DNA of 64,000 bases from NCBI RefSeq assembly GCF_901709675.1, contig NW_023590248.1, forward strand, positions 1 through 64,000, in the 5' to 3' direction. The position numbers and the translations under genes are program-made. The first letter of the stretch is position 1. Every line of letters starts with the position of its first letter. This stretch comes from Syngnathus acus (taxonomy: Eukaryota > Chordata > Actinopteri > Syngnathiformes > Syngnathidae). Of the stretch, positions 21,926-34,915 are shown piece after piece. The notes beneath the pieces were generated by a model, which saw only the letters and a list, made by a program, of their open reading frames with translations, had not been told where the DNA came from and made no database searches.

Positions 21926-23898
21926 CTCAACTCGGCACTCTGAAGCACCCAAGAGCGCTTTTTACTAGAAAACGTGCTCAGCTCGTCGAGAAAATGCACT
22001 CTAAGCAATACAATTAAAAATGCTTATAAAACATAAACCAAACGTTGCAGGTGGTCATTTCTTCATGCGCAGTGATAAACTCGGCACTCTGAAGCACCCA
22101 AGAGCGCTTTTTACTTTGCCAACCTAACCAGAGTGACGGGAGAGGCACCATCCAGAAAACGTGCTCAGCTCGTCGAGAAAATGCGATTTAAGCAATAAAA
22201 TTAAAAATGCTTATAAAACATAAACCAAACGTTGCAGGTGGTCATTTCTTCATGCGCAGTGATAAACTCGGCACTCTGAAGCACCCAAGAGCGCTTTTAA
22301 CTAGAAAACGTGCTCAGCTCGTCGAGAAAATGCGCTCTAAGCAATACAATTAAAAATGCTCATAAAACATAAACCAAACGTTGCAGGTGGTCATTTCTTC
22401 ATGTGCAGTGATAAACTCGGCACTCTGAAGCACCCAAGAGCGCTTTTTACTTTGCCAACCTAACCAGAGTGACGGGAGAGGCACCATCCAGAAAACGTGC
22501 TCAGCTCGTCGAGAAAATGCGATTTAAGCAATAAAACTAAAAATGCTTATAAAACATAAACCAAACGTTGCATGTGATCATTTCTGCATGCGCAGTGATA
22601 AACTGGGCACTCTGAAGCCCCCAAGAGCACTTTTTGCTATGCCAACCTAACCAGAGTGACGGGAGAGGCACCATCCAGAAAACGTGCTCAGCTCGTCGAG
22701 AAAATGCGATTTAAGCAATAAAACAAAAAATGCTTATAAAACATAAACCAAACGTTGCAGGTTGTCATTTCTGCATGCACAGTGATAAACTCGGCACTCT
22801 GAAGCACCCAAGAGCGCTTTTAACTAGAAAACGTGCTCAGCTCGTCGAGAAAATGCGCTCTAAGCAATACAATTAAAAATGCTCATAAAACATAAACCAA
22901 ACGTTGCAGGTGGTCATTTCTTTATGTGCAGTGATAAACTCGGCACTCTGAAGCACCCAAGAGCACTTTTTACTATGCCAACCTAACCAGAGTGACGGGA
23001 GAGGCACCATCCAGAAAACGTGCTCAGCTCGTCGAGAAAATGCGATTTAAGCAATAAAACTAAAAATGCTTATAAAACATAAACCAAACGTTGCAGGTGG
23101 TCATTTCTTCATGCGCAGTGATAAACTCGGCACTCTCAAGCCCCCAAGAGCGCTTTTTACTATGCCAACCTAACCAGAGTGACGGGAGAGCCACCATCCA
23201 GAAAACGTGCTCAGCTCGTCGAGAAAATGCGATTTAAGCAATAAAATTAAAAATGCTTATAAAACATAAACCAAACGTTGCAGGTGGTCATTTCTTCATG
23301 CGCAGTGATAAACTCGGCACTCTGAAGCACCCAAGAGCACTTTTTACTATGCCAACCTAACCAGAGTGACGGGAGAGGCACCATCCAGAAAACGTGCTCA
23401 GCTCGTCGAGAAAATGCGATTTAAGCAATAAAACAAAAAATGCTTATAAAACATAAACCAAACGTTGCAGGTGGTCATTTCTTCATGCGCAGTGATAAAC
23501 CCGGCACTCTGAAGCACCCAAGAGCGCTTTTTACTAGAAAACGTGCTCAGCTCGTCGAGAACATGCGCTCTAAGCAATACAATAAAAAATGCTTATAAAA
23601 CATAAACCAAACGTTGCAGGTGGTCATTTCTTCATGCGCAGTGATAAACTCGGCACTCTGAAGCACCCAAGAGCACTTTTTACTTTGCCAACCTAACCAG
23701 AGTGACGGGAGAGGCACCATCCAGAAAACGTGCTCAGCTCGTCGAGAAAATGCGATTTAAGCAATAAAACTAAAAATGCTTATAAAACATAAACCAAACG
23801 TTGCAGGTTGTCATTTCTTCATGCGCAGTGATAAACTCCGCACTCTGAAGGACCCAAGAGCGCTTTTTACTTTGCCAACTTAACCAGAGTGACGTGAG
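21926..23898 (+). repeat. A/T-rich satellite block 4
   Basis: 187/149-bp monomers, 1973 bp. Together with GC block 4 it forms a 3189-bp super-unit whose GC part is repeated immediately downstream. Confidence 0.93.
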
Positions 23899-25114
23899 GC
23901 GACCGGGTGCGGACGCTAACTCACGCCCGGCAAGAGCGCTCGGAAGGCGGATAGGCTTTCACGGAAGCCCCGCCAGCAGGTCCGCGGGCCAAATAGGGTT
24001 CCATAAGGGACCGGGCGCGGACGCTAACCCACGCCAGGCATGAGAGCTCGGAAGGCGGATAGGCTTTCACGGAGATCCCGCCGGCCGGTCAGCGGGCCAA
24101 ATAGGGTCCCATAAAGAACCGGGCGCGGTCTCTAACTCACGCCCGGCAGGAGTGCTCGGAGGGCGGATAGGCTTTCACGGGGACCCGCCAGCCGGTCCGC
24201 GGGCCAAATAGGGTCCCGTAAGTGACCGGGCGCGGTCTCTTACTCACGCCCGGCAGGAGTGCTCGGAGGGCGGATAGGCATTCACGGAGGTACCGCCAGC
24301 CGGTCCGCGGGCCAATTAGGGTCCCGTAAGGGACCGGGCGCGGTCTCTAACTCAGGCCCGGCAGGAGTGCTCGGAGGGCGGATAGGCATTCACGGAGGTA
24401 CCGCCAGCCGGTCCGCGGGCCATTTAGGGTCCCATAAGGGACCGGGCGCGGTCTCTAACTCAGGCCCGGCAGGAGTGCTCCGAAGGCGGATAGGCATTCA
24501 CCGAGGTACCGCCAGCCGGTCCGCGGGCCATTTAGGGTCCCGTAAGTGACCGGGCGCGGTCTCTAACTCAGGCCCGGCAGGAGTGCTCGGATGGCGGATA
24601 GGCATTCACGAAGGTACCGCCAGCCGGTCCGCGGGCCATTTAGGGTCCCATAAGGGACCGGGCGCGGTCTCTAACTCACGCCCGGCAGGAGTGCTCGGAG
24701 GGCGGATAGGCTTTCACGGAGGTACCGCCAGCAGGTCCGCGGGCCATTTAGGGTCCCATAAGTGACCGGGCGCGGTCTCGAACTCACACCCGGCAGGAGT
24801 GCTCGGAGGGCGGATAGGCTTTCACGGTGGTACCGCTAGCCGGTCCGCGGGCCATTTAGGGTCCCATAAGTGACCGGGCGCGGTCTCTAACTCAGGCCCG
24901 GCAGGAGTGCTCGGAGGGCGGATAGGCATTCACGGAGGTACCGCCAGCCGGTCCGCGGGCCAATTAGGGTCCCATAAGTGACCGGGCGCGGTCTCTAACC
25001 CACGCCCGGCAGGAGTGCTCGGAGGGCGGACAGGCTTTCACGGAGCTCCCGCCAGCCGGTCCGCGGGCCAAATAGGGTCCCATAAGGGACCGGGGGCGGA
25101 CGCTAAACCACGCA
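23899..25114 (+). repeat. GC-rich satellite block 5
   Basis: Second copy of GC block 4, 3189 bp downstream, with only a few substitutions visible (for example 'ggcacgag' to 'ggcaggag'). Confidence 0.95.
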
Positions 25115-28100
25115 CTCAACTCGGCACTCTGAAGCACCCAAGAGCGCTTTTTACTAGAAAACGTGCTCAGCTCGTCGAGAAAATGCACTCTAAGCAATAC
25201 AATTAAAAATGCTTATAAAACATAAACCAAACGTTGCAGGTGGTCATTTCTTCATGCGCAGTGATAAACTCGGCACTCTGAAGCACCCAAGAGCGCTTTT
25301 TACTTTGCCAACCTAACCAGAGTGACGGGAGAGGCACCATCCAGAAAACGTGCTCAGCTCGTCGAGAAAATGCGATTTAAGCAATAAAATTAAAAATGCT
25401 TATAAAACATAAACCAAACGTTGCAGGTGGTCATTTCTTCATGCGCAGTGATAAACTCGGCACTCTGAAGCACCCAAGAGCGCTTTTAACTAGAAAACGT
25501 GCTCAGCTCGTCGAGAAAATGCGCTCTAAGCAATACAATTAAAAATGCTCATAAAACATAAACCAAACGTTGCAGGTGGTCATTTCTTCATGTGCAGTGA
25601 TAAACTCGGCACTCTGAAGCACCCAAGAGCGCTTTTTACTTTGCCAACCTAACCAGAGTGACGGGAGAGGCACCATCCAGAAAACGTGCTCAGCTCGTCG
25701 AGAAAATGCGATTTAAGCAATAAAACTAAAAATGCTTATAAAACATAAACCAAACGTTGCAGGTGGTCATTTCTGCATGCGCAGTGATAAACTGGGCACT
25801 CTGAAGCCCCCAAGAGCACTTTTTACTATGCCAACCTAACCAGAGTGACGGGAGAGGCACCATCCAGAAAACGTGCTCAGCTCGTCGAGAAAATGCGATT
25901 TAAGCAATAAAACAAAAAATGCTTATAAAACATAAACCAAACGTTGCAGGTGGTCATTTCTGCATGCGCAGTGATAAACTCGGCACTCTGAAGCACCCAA
26001 GAGCGCTTTTAACTAGAAAACGTGCTCAGCTCGTCGAGAAAATGCGCTCTAAGCAATACAATTAAAAATGCTCATAAAACATAAACCAAACGTTGCAGGT
26101 GGTCATTTCTTCATGTGCAGTGATAAACTCGGCACTCTGAAGCACCCAAGAGCGCTTTTTACTTTGCCAACCTAACCAGAGTGACTGGAGAGGCACCATC
26201 CAGAAAACGTGCTCAGCTCGTCGAGAAAATGCGATTTAAGCAATAAAACTAAAAATGCTTATAAAACATAAACCGAACGTTGCAGGTGGTCATTTCTGCA
26301 TGCGCAGTGATAAACTGGGCACTCTGAAGCCCCCAAGAGCACTTTTTACTGTGCCAACCTAACCAGAGTGACGGGAGAGGCACCATCCAGAAAACGTGCT
26401 CAGCTCGTCGAGAAAATGCGATTTAAGCAATAAAACAAAAAATGCTTATAAAACATAAACCAAACGTTGCAGGTTGTCATTTCTGCATGCGCAGTGATAA
26501 ACTCGGCACTCTGAAGCACCCAAGAGCGCTTTTAACTAGAAAACGTGCTCAGCTCGTCGAGAAAATGCGCTCTAAGCAATACAATTAAAAATGCTTATAA
26601 AACATAAACCAAACGTTGCAGGTGGTCATTTCTGCATGCGCAGTGATAAACTGGGCACTCTCAAGCCCCCAAGAGCACTTTTTACTATGCCAACCTAACC
26701 AGAGTGACGGGAGAGGCACCATCCAGAAAACGTGCTCAGCTCGTCGAGAAAATGCGATTTAAGCAATAAAACAAAAAATGCTTATAAAACATAAACCAAA
26801 CGTTGCAGGTGGTCATTTCTTCATGCGCAGTGATAAACTCGGCACTCTGAAGCACCCAAGAGCGCTTTTTACTTTGCCAACCTAACCAGAGTGACGGGAG
26901 AGGCACCATCCAGAAAACGTGCTCAGCTCGTCGAGAAAATGCGATTTAAGCAATAAAACTAAAAATGCTTATAAAACATAAACCAAACGTTGCAGGTGGT
27001 CATTTCTGCATGCGCAGTGATAAACTGGGCACTCTGAAGCCCCCAAGAGCACTTTTTACTATGCCAACCTAACCAGAGTGACGGGAGAGGCACCATCCAG
27101 AAAACGTGCTCAGCTCGTCGAGAAAATGCGATTTAAGCAATAAAACAAAAAATGCTTATAAAACATAAACCAAACGTTGCAGGTGGTCATTTCTGCATGC
27201 GCAGTGATAAACTCGGCACTCTGAAGCACCCAAGAGCGCTTTTTACTAGAAAACGTGCTCAGCTCGTCGAGAAAATGCGCTCTAAGCAATACAATTAAAA
27301 ATGCTCATAAAACATAAACCAAACGTTGCAGGTGGTCATTTCTTCATGCGCAGTGATAAACTCGGCACTCTCAAGCCCCCAAGAGCGCTTTTTACTATGC
27401 CAACCTAACCAGAGTGACGGGAGAGCCACCATCCAGAAAACGTGCTCAGCTCGTCGAGAAAATGCGATTTAAGCAATAAAATTAAAAATGCTTATAAAAC
27501 ATAAACCAAACGTTGCAGGTGGTCATTTCTTCATGCGCAGTGATAAACTCGGCACTCTGAAGCACCCAAGAGCGCTTTTAACTAGAAAACGTGCTCAGCT
27601 CGTCGAGAAAATGCGCTCTAAGCAATACAATTAAAAATGCTCATAAAACATAAACCAAACGTTGCAGGTGGTCATTTCTTCATGCGCAGTGATAAACTCG
27701 GCACTCTGAATCACCCAAGAGCGCTTTTTACTTTTCCAACCTAACCAGAGTGACGGGAGAGGCACCATCCAGAAAACGTGCTCAGCTCATCGAGAAAATG
27801 CGATTTAAGCAATAAAACTAAAAATGCTTATAAAACATAAACCAAACGTTGCAGGTGGTCATTTCTGCATGCGCAGTGATAAACTGGGCACTATGAAGCC
27901 CCCAAGAGCACTTTTTACTATGCCAACCTAACCAGAGTGACGGGAGAGGCACCATCCAGAAAACGTGCTCAGCTCGTCGAGAAAATGCGATTTAAGCAAT
28001 AAAACAAAAAATGCTTATAAAACATAAACCAAACGTTGCAGGTGGTCATTTCTTCATGCGCAGTGATAAACCCGGCACTCTGAAGCACCCAAGAGCGCTT

Positions 28101-28469
28101 TTTACTAGAAAACGTGCTCAGCTCGTCGAGAACATGCGCTCTAAGCAATACAATTAAAAATGCTTATAAAACATAAACCAAACGTTGCAGGTGGTCATTT
28201 CTTCATGCGCAGTGATAAACTCGGCACTCTGAAGCACCCAAGAGCACTTTTTACTTTGCCAACCTAACCAGAGTGACGGGAGAGGCACCATCCAGAAAAC
28301 GTGCTCAGCTCGTCGAGAAAATGCGATTTAAGCAATAAAACTAAAAATGCTTATAAAACATAAACCAAACGTTGCAGGTTGTCATTTCTTCATGCGCAGT
28401 GATAAACTCCGCACTCTGAAGGACCCAAGAGCGCTTTTTACTATGCCAACTTAACCAGAGTGACGTGAG
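25115..28469 (+). repeat. A/T-rich satellite block 5
   Basis: A long block (~3.36 kb) of 187/149-bp monomers ending in the usual 'gtgacgtgag' edge. Confidence 0.93.
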
Positions 28470-29362
28470 GCGACCGGGCGCGGACGCTAACTCACGCCCG
28501 GCAAGAGCGCTCGGAAGGCGGATAGGCTTTCACGGAATCCCCGCCAGCAGGTCCGCGGGCCAAATAGGGTTCCATAAGGGACCGGGCGCGGACGCTAACC
28601 CACGCCAGGCATGAGAGCTCGGAAGGCGGATAGGCTTTCACGGAGATCCCGCAGGCCGGTCCGCGAGCCAAATAGGGTCCCAAAAAGTACCGGGCGCGGT
28701 CTCTAACTCACGCCCGGCAGGAGTGCTCGGAGGGCGAATAGGCTTTCACGGAGGACCCGCCGGCCGGTCCGCGGGCCAAATAGGGTCCCGTAAAGAACCG
28801 GGCGCGGTCTCTAACTCACGCCCGGCAGGAGTGCTCGGAGGGCGGATAGGCTCTCACGGGGACCCGCCGGACGGTCCGCGGGCCAAATAGGGTCCCGTAA
28901 GTGACCGGGCGCGGTCTCTTACTCACGCCCGGCAGGAGTGCTCGGAGGGCGGATAGGCATTCACGGAGGTACCGCCAGCCGGTCCGCGGGCCAATTAGGG
29001 TCCCGTGAGGGACCGGGCGCGGTCTCTAACTCAGGCCCGGCAGGAGTGCTCGGAGGGCGGATAGGCATTCACGGAGGTACCGCCAGCCGGTCCGCGGGCC
29101 ATTTAGGGACCCATAAGGGACCGGGCGCGGTCTCTAACTCAGGCCCGGCAGGAGTGCTCGGAGGGCGGATAGGCATTCACGGAGGTACCGCTAGCCGGTC
29201 CGCGGGCCAATTAGGGTCCCATAAGTGACCGGGCGCGGTCTCTAACCCACGCCCGGCAGGAGTGCTCGGAGGGCGGACAGGCTTCCACGGAAGTACCGCC
29301 AGCAGGTCCGCGGGCCAAATAGGGTCCCATAAGGGACCGGGGGCGGACGCTAAACCACGCTC
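28470..29362 (+). repeat. GC-rich satellite block 6
   Basis: About eight monomers of the 108-bp family, a shorter block than the others, with the same edge sequences at both ends. Confidence 0.95.
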
Positions 29363-32300
29363 TCAACTCGGCACTCTGAAGCACCCAAGAGCGCTTTTTA
29401 CTAGAAAACGTGCTCAGCTCGTCGAGAAAATGCACTCTAAGCAATGCAATTAAAAATGCTTATAAAACATAAACCAAACGTTGCAGGTGGTCATTTCTTC
29501 ATGCGCAGTGATAAACTCGGCACTCTGAAGCACCCAAGAGCGCTTTTTACTTTGCCAACCTAACCAGAGTGACGGGAGAGGCACCATCCAGAAAACGTGC
29601 TCAGCTCGTCGAGAAAATTCGATTTAAGCAATAAAACTAAAAATGCTTATAAAACATAAACCAAACGTTGCAGGTGGTCATTTCTGCATGCGCAGTGATA
29701 AACTGGGCACTCTGAAGCCCCCAAGAGCACTTTTTACTATGCCAACCTAACCAGAGTGACGGGAGAGGCACCATCCAGAAAACGTGCTCAGCTCGTCGAG
29801 AAAATGCGATTTAAGCAATAAAACAAAAAATGCTTATAAAACATAAACCAAACGTTGCAGGTTGTCATTTCTGCATGCGCAGTGATAAACTCGGCACTCT
29901 GAAGCACCCAAGAGCGCTTTTAACTAGAAAACGTGCTCAGCTCGTCGAGAAAATGCGCTCTAAGCAATACAATTAAAAATGCTTATAAAACATAAACCAA
30001 ACGTTGCAGGTGGTCATTTCTTCATGCGCAGTGATAAACTCGGCACTCTGAAGCACCCAAGAGCACTTTTTACTTTGCCAACCTAACCAGAGTGACGGGA
30101 GAGGCACCATCCAGAAAACGTGCTCAGCTCGTCGAGAAAATGCGATTTAAGCAATAAAACTAAAAATGCTTATAAAACATAAACCAAACGTTGCAGGTGG
30201 TCATTTCTTCATGCGCAGTGATAAACTCGGCACTCTGAAGCACCCAAGAGCGCTTTTAACTAGAAAACGTGCTCAGCTCGTCGAGAAAATGCGCTCTAAG
30301 CAATACAATTAAAAATGCTTATAAAACATAAACCAAACGTTGCAGGTTGTCATTTCTTCATGCGCAGTGATAAACTCGGCACTCTGAAGCACCCAAGAGC
30401 ACTTTTTACTTTGCCAACCTAACCAGAGTGACGGGAGAGGCACCATCCAGAAAACGTGCTCAGCTCGTCGAGAAAATGCGATTTAAGCAATAAAACTAAA
30501 AATGCTTATAAAACATAAACCAAACGTTGCAGGTGGTCATTTCTTCATGCGCAGTGATAAACTCGGCACTCTGAAGCCCCCAAGAGCGCTTTTTACTATG
30601 CCAACCTAACCAGAGTGACGGGAGAGCCACCATCCAGAAAACGTGCTCAGCTCGTCGAGAAAATGCGATTTAAGCAATAAAATTAAAAATGCTTATAAAA
30701 CATAAACCAAACGTTGCAGGTGGTCATTTCTTCATGCGCAGTGATAAACTCGGCACTCTGAAGCACCCAAGAGCGCTTTTAACTAGAAAACGTGCTCAGC
30801 TCGTCCAGAAAATGCGCTCTAAGCAATACAATTAAAAATGCTCATAAAACATAAACCAAACGTTGCAGGTGGTCATTTCTTCATGTGCAGTGATAAACTC
30901 GGCACTCTGAAGCACCCAAGAGCGCTTTTTACTTTGCCAACCTAACCAGAGTGACGGGAGAGGCACCATCCAGAAAACGTGCTCAGCTCATCGAGAAAAT
31001 GCGATTTAAGCAATAAAACTAAAAATGCTTATAAAACATAAACCAAACGTTGCAGGTGGTCATTTCTGCATGCGCAGTGATAAACTGGGCACTCTGAAGC
31101 CCCCAAGAGCACTTTTTACTATGCCAACCTAACCAGAGTGACGGGAGAGGCACCATCCAGAAAACGTGCTCAGCTCGTCGAGAAAATGCGATTTAAGCAA
31201 TAAAACAAAAAATGCTTATAAAACATAAACCAAACGTTGCAGGTGGTCATTTCTGCATGCGCAGTGATAAACTCGGCACTCTGAAGCACCCAAGAGCGCT
31301 TTTTACTAGAAAACGTGCTCAGCTCGTCGAGAAAATGCGCTCTAAGCAATACAATTAAAAATGCTTATAAAACATAAACCAAACGTTGCAGGTGGTCATT
31401 TCTGCATGCGCAGTGATAAACTCGGGCACTCTGAAGCACCCAAGAGCACTTTTTACTATGCCAACCTAACCAGAGTGACGGGAGAGGCACCATCCAGAAA
31501 ACGTGCTCAGCTCGTCGAGAAAATGCGATTTAAGCAATAAAACAAAAAATGCTTATAAAACATAAACCAAACGTTGCAGGTGGTCATTTCTGCATGCGCA
31601 GTGATAAACTCGGCACTCTGAAGCACCCAAGAGCGCTTTTTACTTTGCCAACCTAACCAGAGTGACGGGAGAGGCACCATCCAGAAAACGTGCTCAGCTC
31701 GTCGAGAAAATGCGATTTAAGCAATAAAACTAAAAATGCTTATAAAACATAAACCAAACGTTGCAGGTGGTCATTTCTTCATGCGCAGTGATAAACTCGG
31801 CACTCTCAAGCCCCCAAGAGCGCTTTTTACTCTGCCAACCTAACCAGAGTGACGGGAGACCACCATCCAGAAAACGTGCTCAGCTCGTCGAGAAAATGCG
31901 ATTTAAGCAATAAAATTAAAAATGCTTATAAAACATAAACCAAACGTTGCAGGTGGTCATTTCTGCATGCGCAGTGATAAACTCGGCACTCTGAAGCACC
32001 CAAGAGCACTTTTTACTATGCCAACCTAACCAGAGTGACGGGAGAGGCACCATCCAGAAAACGTGCTCAGCTCGTCGAGAAAATGCGATTTAAGCAATAA
32101 AACTAAAAATGCTTATAAAACATAAACCAAACGTTGCAGGTGGTCATTTCTGCATGCGCAGTGATAAACTGGGCACTCTGAAGCCCCCAAGAGCACTTTT
32201 TACTATGCCAACCTAACCAGAGTGACGGGAGAGGCACCATCCAGAAAACGTGCTCAGCTCGTCGAGAAAATGCGATTTAAGCAATAAAACAAAAAATGCT

Positions 32301-33849
32301 TATAAAACATAAACCAAACGTTGCAGGTGGTCATTTCTGCATGCGCAGTGATAAACTCGGCACTCTGAAGCACCCAAGAGCGCTTTTACTAGAAAACGTG
32401 CTCAGCTCGTCGAGAAAATGCGCTCTAAGCAATACAATTAAAAATGCTTATAAAACATAAACCAAACGTTGCAGGTGGTCATTTCTGCATGCGCAGTGAT
32501 AAACTGGGCACTCTGAAGCCCCCAAGAGCACTTTTTACTATGCCAACCTAACCAGAGTGACGGGAGAGGCACCATCCAGAAAACGTGCTCAGCTCGTCGA
32601 GAAAATGCGATTTAAGCAATAAAACAAAAAATGCTTATAAAACATAAACCAAACGTTGCAGGTGGTCATTTCTGCATGCGCAGTGATAAACTCGGCACTC
32701 TGAAGCACCCAAGAGCGCTTTTTACTTTGCCAACCTAACCAGAGTGACGGGAGAGGCACCATCCAGAAAACGTGCTCAGCTCGTCGAGAAAATGCGATTT
32801 AAGCAATAAAACTAAAAATGCTTATAAAACATAAACCAAACGTTGCAGGTGGTCATTTCTTCATGCGCAGTGATAAACTCGGCACTCTCAAGCCCCCAAG
32901 AGCGCTTTTTACTCTGCCAACCTAACCAGAGTGACGGGAGACCACCATCCAGAAAACGTGCTCAGCTCGTCGAGAAAATGCGATTTAAGCAATAAAATTA
33001 AAAATGCTTATAAAACATAAACCAAACGTTGCAGGTGGTCATTTCTGCATGCGCAGTGATAAACTGGGCACTCTGAAGCCCCCAAGAGCACTTTTTACTA
33101 TGCCAACCTAACCAGAGTGACGGGAGAGGCACCATCCAGAAAACGTGCTCAGCTCGTCGAGAAAATGCGATTTAAGCAATAAAACAAAAAATGCTTATAA
33201 AACATAAACCAAACGTTGCAGGTGGTCATTTCTGCATGCGCAGTGATAAACTGGGCACTCTGAAGCCCCCAAGAGCACTTTTTACTATGCCAACCTAACC
33301 AGAGTGACGGGAGAGGCACCATCCAGAAAACGTGCTAAGCTCGTCGAGAAAATGCGATTTAAGCAATAAAACAAAAAATGCTTATAAAACATAAACCAAA
33401 CGTTGCAGGTGGTCATTTCTGCATGCGCAGTGATAAACTCGGCACTCTGAAGCACCCAAGAGCGCTTTTTACTAGAAAACGTGCTCAGCTCGTCGAGAAA
33501 ATGCGCTCTAAGCAATACAATTAAAAATGCTTATAAAACATAAACCAAACGTTGCAGGTGGTCATTTCTGCATGCGCAGTGATAAACTGGGCACTCTGAA
33601 GCCCCCAAGAGCACTTTTTACTATGCCAACCTAACCAGAGTGACGGGAGAGGCACCATCCAGAAAACGTGCTCAGCTCGTCAAGAAAATGCGATTTAAGC
33701 AATAAAACAAAAAATGCTTATAAGACATAAACCAAACGTTGCAGGTGGTCATTTCTGCATGCGCAGTGATAAACTCGGCACTCTGAAGCACCCAAGAGCG
33801 CTTTTTACTAGAAAACGTGCTCAGCTCGTCGAGAAAATGCGCTCTAAGC
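29363..33849 (+). repeat. A/T-rich satellite block 6
   Basis: The longest uninterrupted A/T-rich block (~4.5 kb). It stops inside a monomer, after 'gctctaagc', where the left hAT element begins. Confidence 0.93.
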
Positions 33850-34003
33850 CAGTGGTCCCCAACCACCGGGCCGCGGACCGGTACCGGTCCGTGGGTCACT
33901 TGGTACCGGGCCGCGGAGCCGCACAGGAAAAAAAATAAAAATAATAATAATAATTTTTTTTTTTGTTTGTTTTTTCATTGACGATCAATTCATTCAGGTT
34001 AAG

Positions 34004-34229
34004 ACGCTCGTCCCGGTCACGTGACATGTTTCCCCAGTCGAGCCCGCAAAGCTAGAAAAAATGAGTAAGAATTTATTTTGAAAAATATAAAAAATTTGGC
34101 GAATCTCTCCCAATTACATCTGTCGGTGCATCTGAAAAATAAGGACTCTTGACACAGGGCGCTCGTCTCGGTCACGTGACATGTCACCACAGTCAAGCCC
34201 GCGAGGCAAGCAAAAATGAGCAAGAAACA
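34004..34229 (+). repeat. Duplicated leader inside the hAT element
   Basis: Two similar segments (about 34004-34070 and 34158-34229) each contain 'gctcgtc', 'cggtcacgtgacatgt' and an ATG-AGC/AGT-AAG start. The second leads into the ORF; the first runs into stops. Each copy carries a CACGTG E-box. Confidence 0.6.
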
Positions 34230-34500
34230 GAGAAGTTTGGAAAGCTTCTTCGGAAAGGGAAAAACGTCCAATGAGGACACTGAAGAAGAAGAGGCTACGA
34301 CTTCTAAGAAAAGGAAAGCTGCATTTAAAAGAACATTTCTGGAGTCCTACTTAAAATATGGATTTATCGCCACAGGTGACTCTGACGCGCCAAGTGCACT
34401 CCGCATATGTGGCGAAAGGCTAGCTAACGAGGCAATGAAGCCTTCAAACCTGCTTCGGCACATGGAGACCAAGCATCCTGCATTTAAAGACAAACCTTAA
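34216..34500 (+). pseudogene. Truncated hAT transposase N-terminus (degenerate BED zinc finger)
   Basis: 94 residues beginning MSKKQRSLESFFGKGK, followed by an acidic/Ser stretch, KKRK, YLKYGF and then a BED-finger-like segment (ICGERLAN, LLRHMETKHP). This is the usual N-terminus of ZBED/SCAND3-like hAT transposases. The first zinc-binding Cys of the expected CxxC pair is not present (the sequence reads SALRIC). The catalytic hAT domain is absent because the element is internally deleted. The ORF is thus a remnant, identical in both copies. It could still be a small DNA-binding peptide, but nothing here shows that. Confidence 0.75.
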
Positions 34501-34915
34501 CCACTTCGGGTGTCATTGTCTCCGATTACGCCTAGATGGGAACGGCTCATTTCTGAGAAAAGAGCTCGGTGCTCCCACTAATTCAACGTTTTATTTTTAT
34601 GTGGTTTATATTTGTTTTTATGCCAGTCGTATCATTTTATTTCATCCTATTTATATATATAAATATTTAAATAATAAATATATAAATATATTTATTTATA
34701 TAAAGGCCGGTCCGCGAAAATATTTCTGACACGTAACCGGTCCGTGGTGCAAAAAAGGTTGGGGACCACTGCCTTAATACACACAGTGAGTCTAAGGGCG
34801 GACATAAACAATAATACTTAACAGGTACCATTCTGGATCCATTTGCCAGTCAATGGGGGGAGGGTCGACGTCACGATCGAAATTAAATTCAAGTAATAGC
34901 AAGCGCCGTGGCCGT

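Larger units (their letters stand above)
33850..34771 (+). mobile_element. Non-autonomous hAT element, left copy
   Basis: 922 bp with perfect 15-bp terminal inverted repeats, cagtggtccccaacc and ggttggggaccactg. It holds an 18-bp perfect palindrome at 33874-33891, a truncated transposase-like ORF and an A/T-rich 3' part. hAT elements make 8-bp target duplications, but the 8 bp on the two sides here differ: ctctaagc (satellite) on the left and ccttaata (island) on the right. The copy is therefore probably recombinant or mis-joined. Confidence 0.9.

Noticed and set aside
34216-34500. Host ZBED/SCAND3-type gene
   Set aside because: It lies inside a terminal-inverted-repeat element, is present twice in identical form and lacks the catalytic region.
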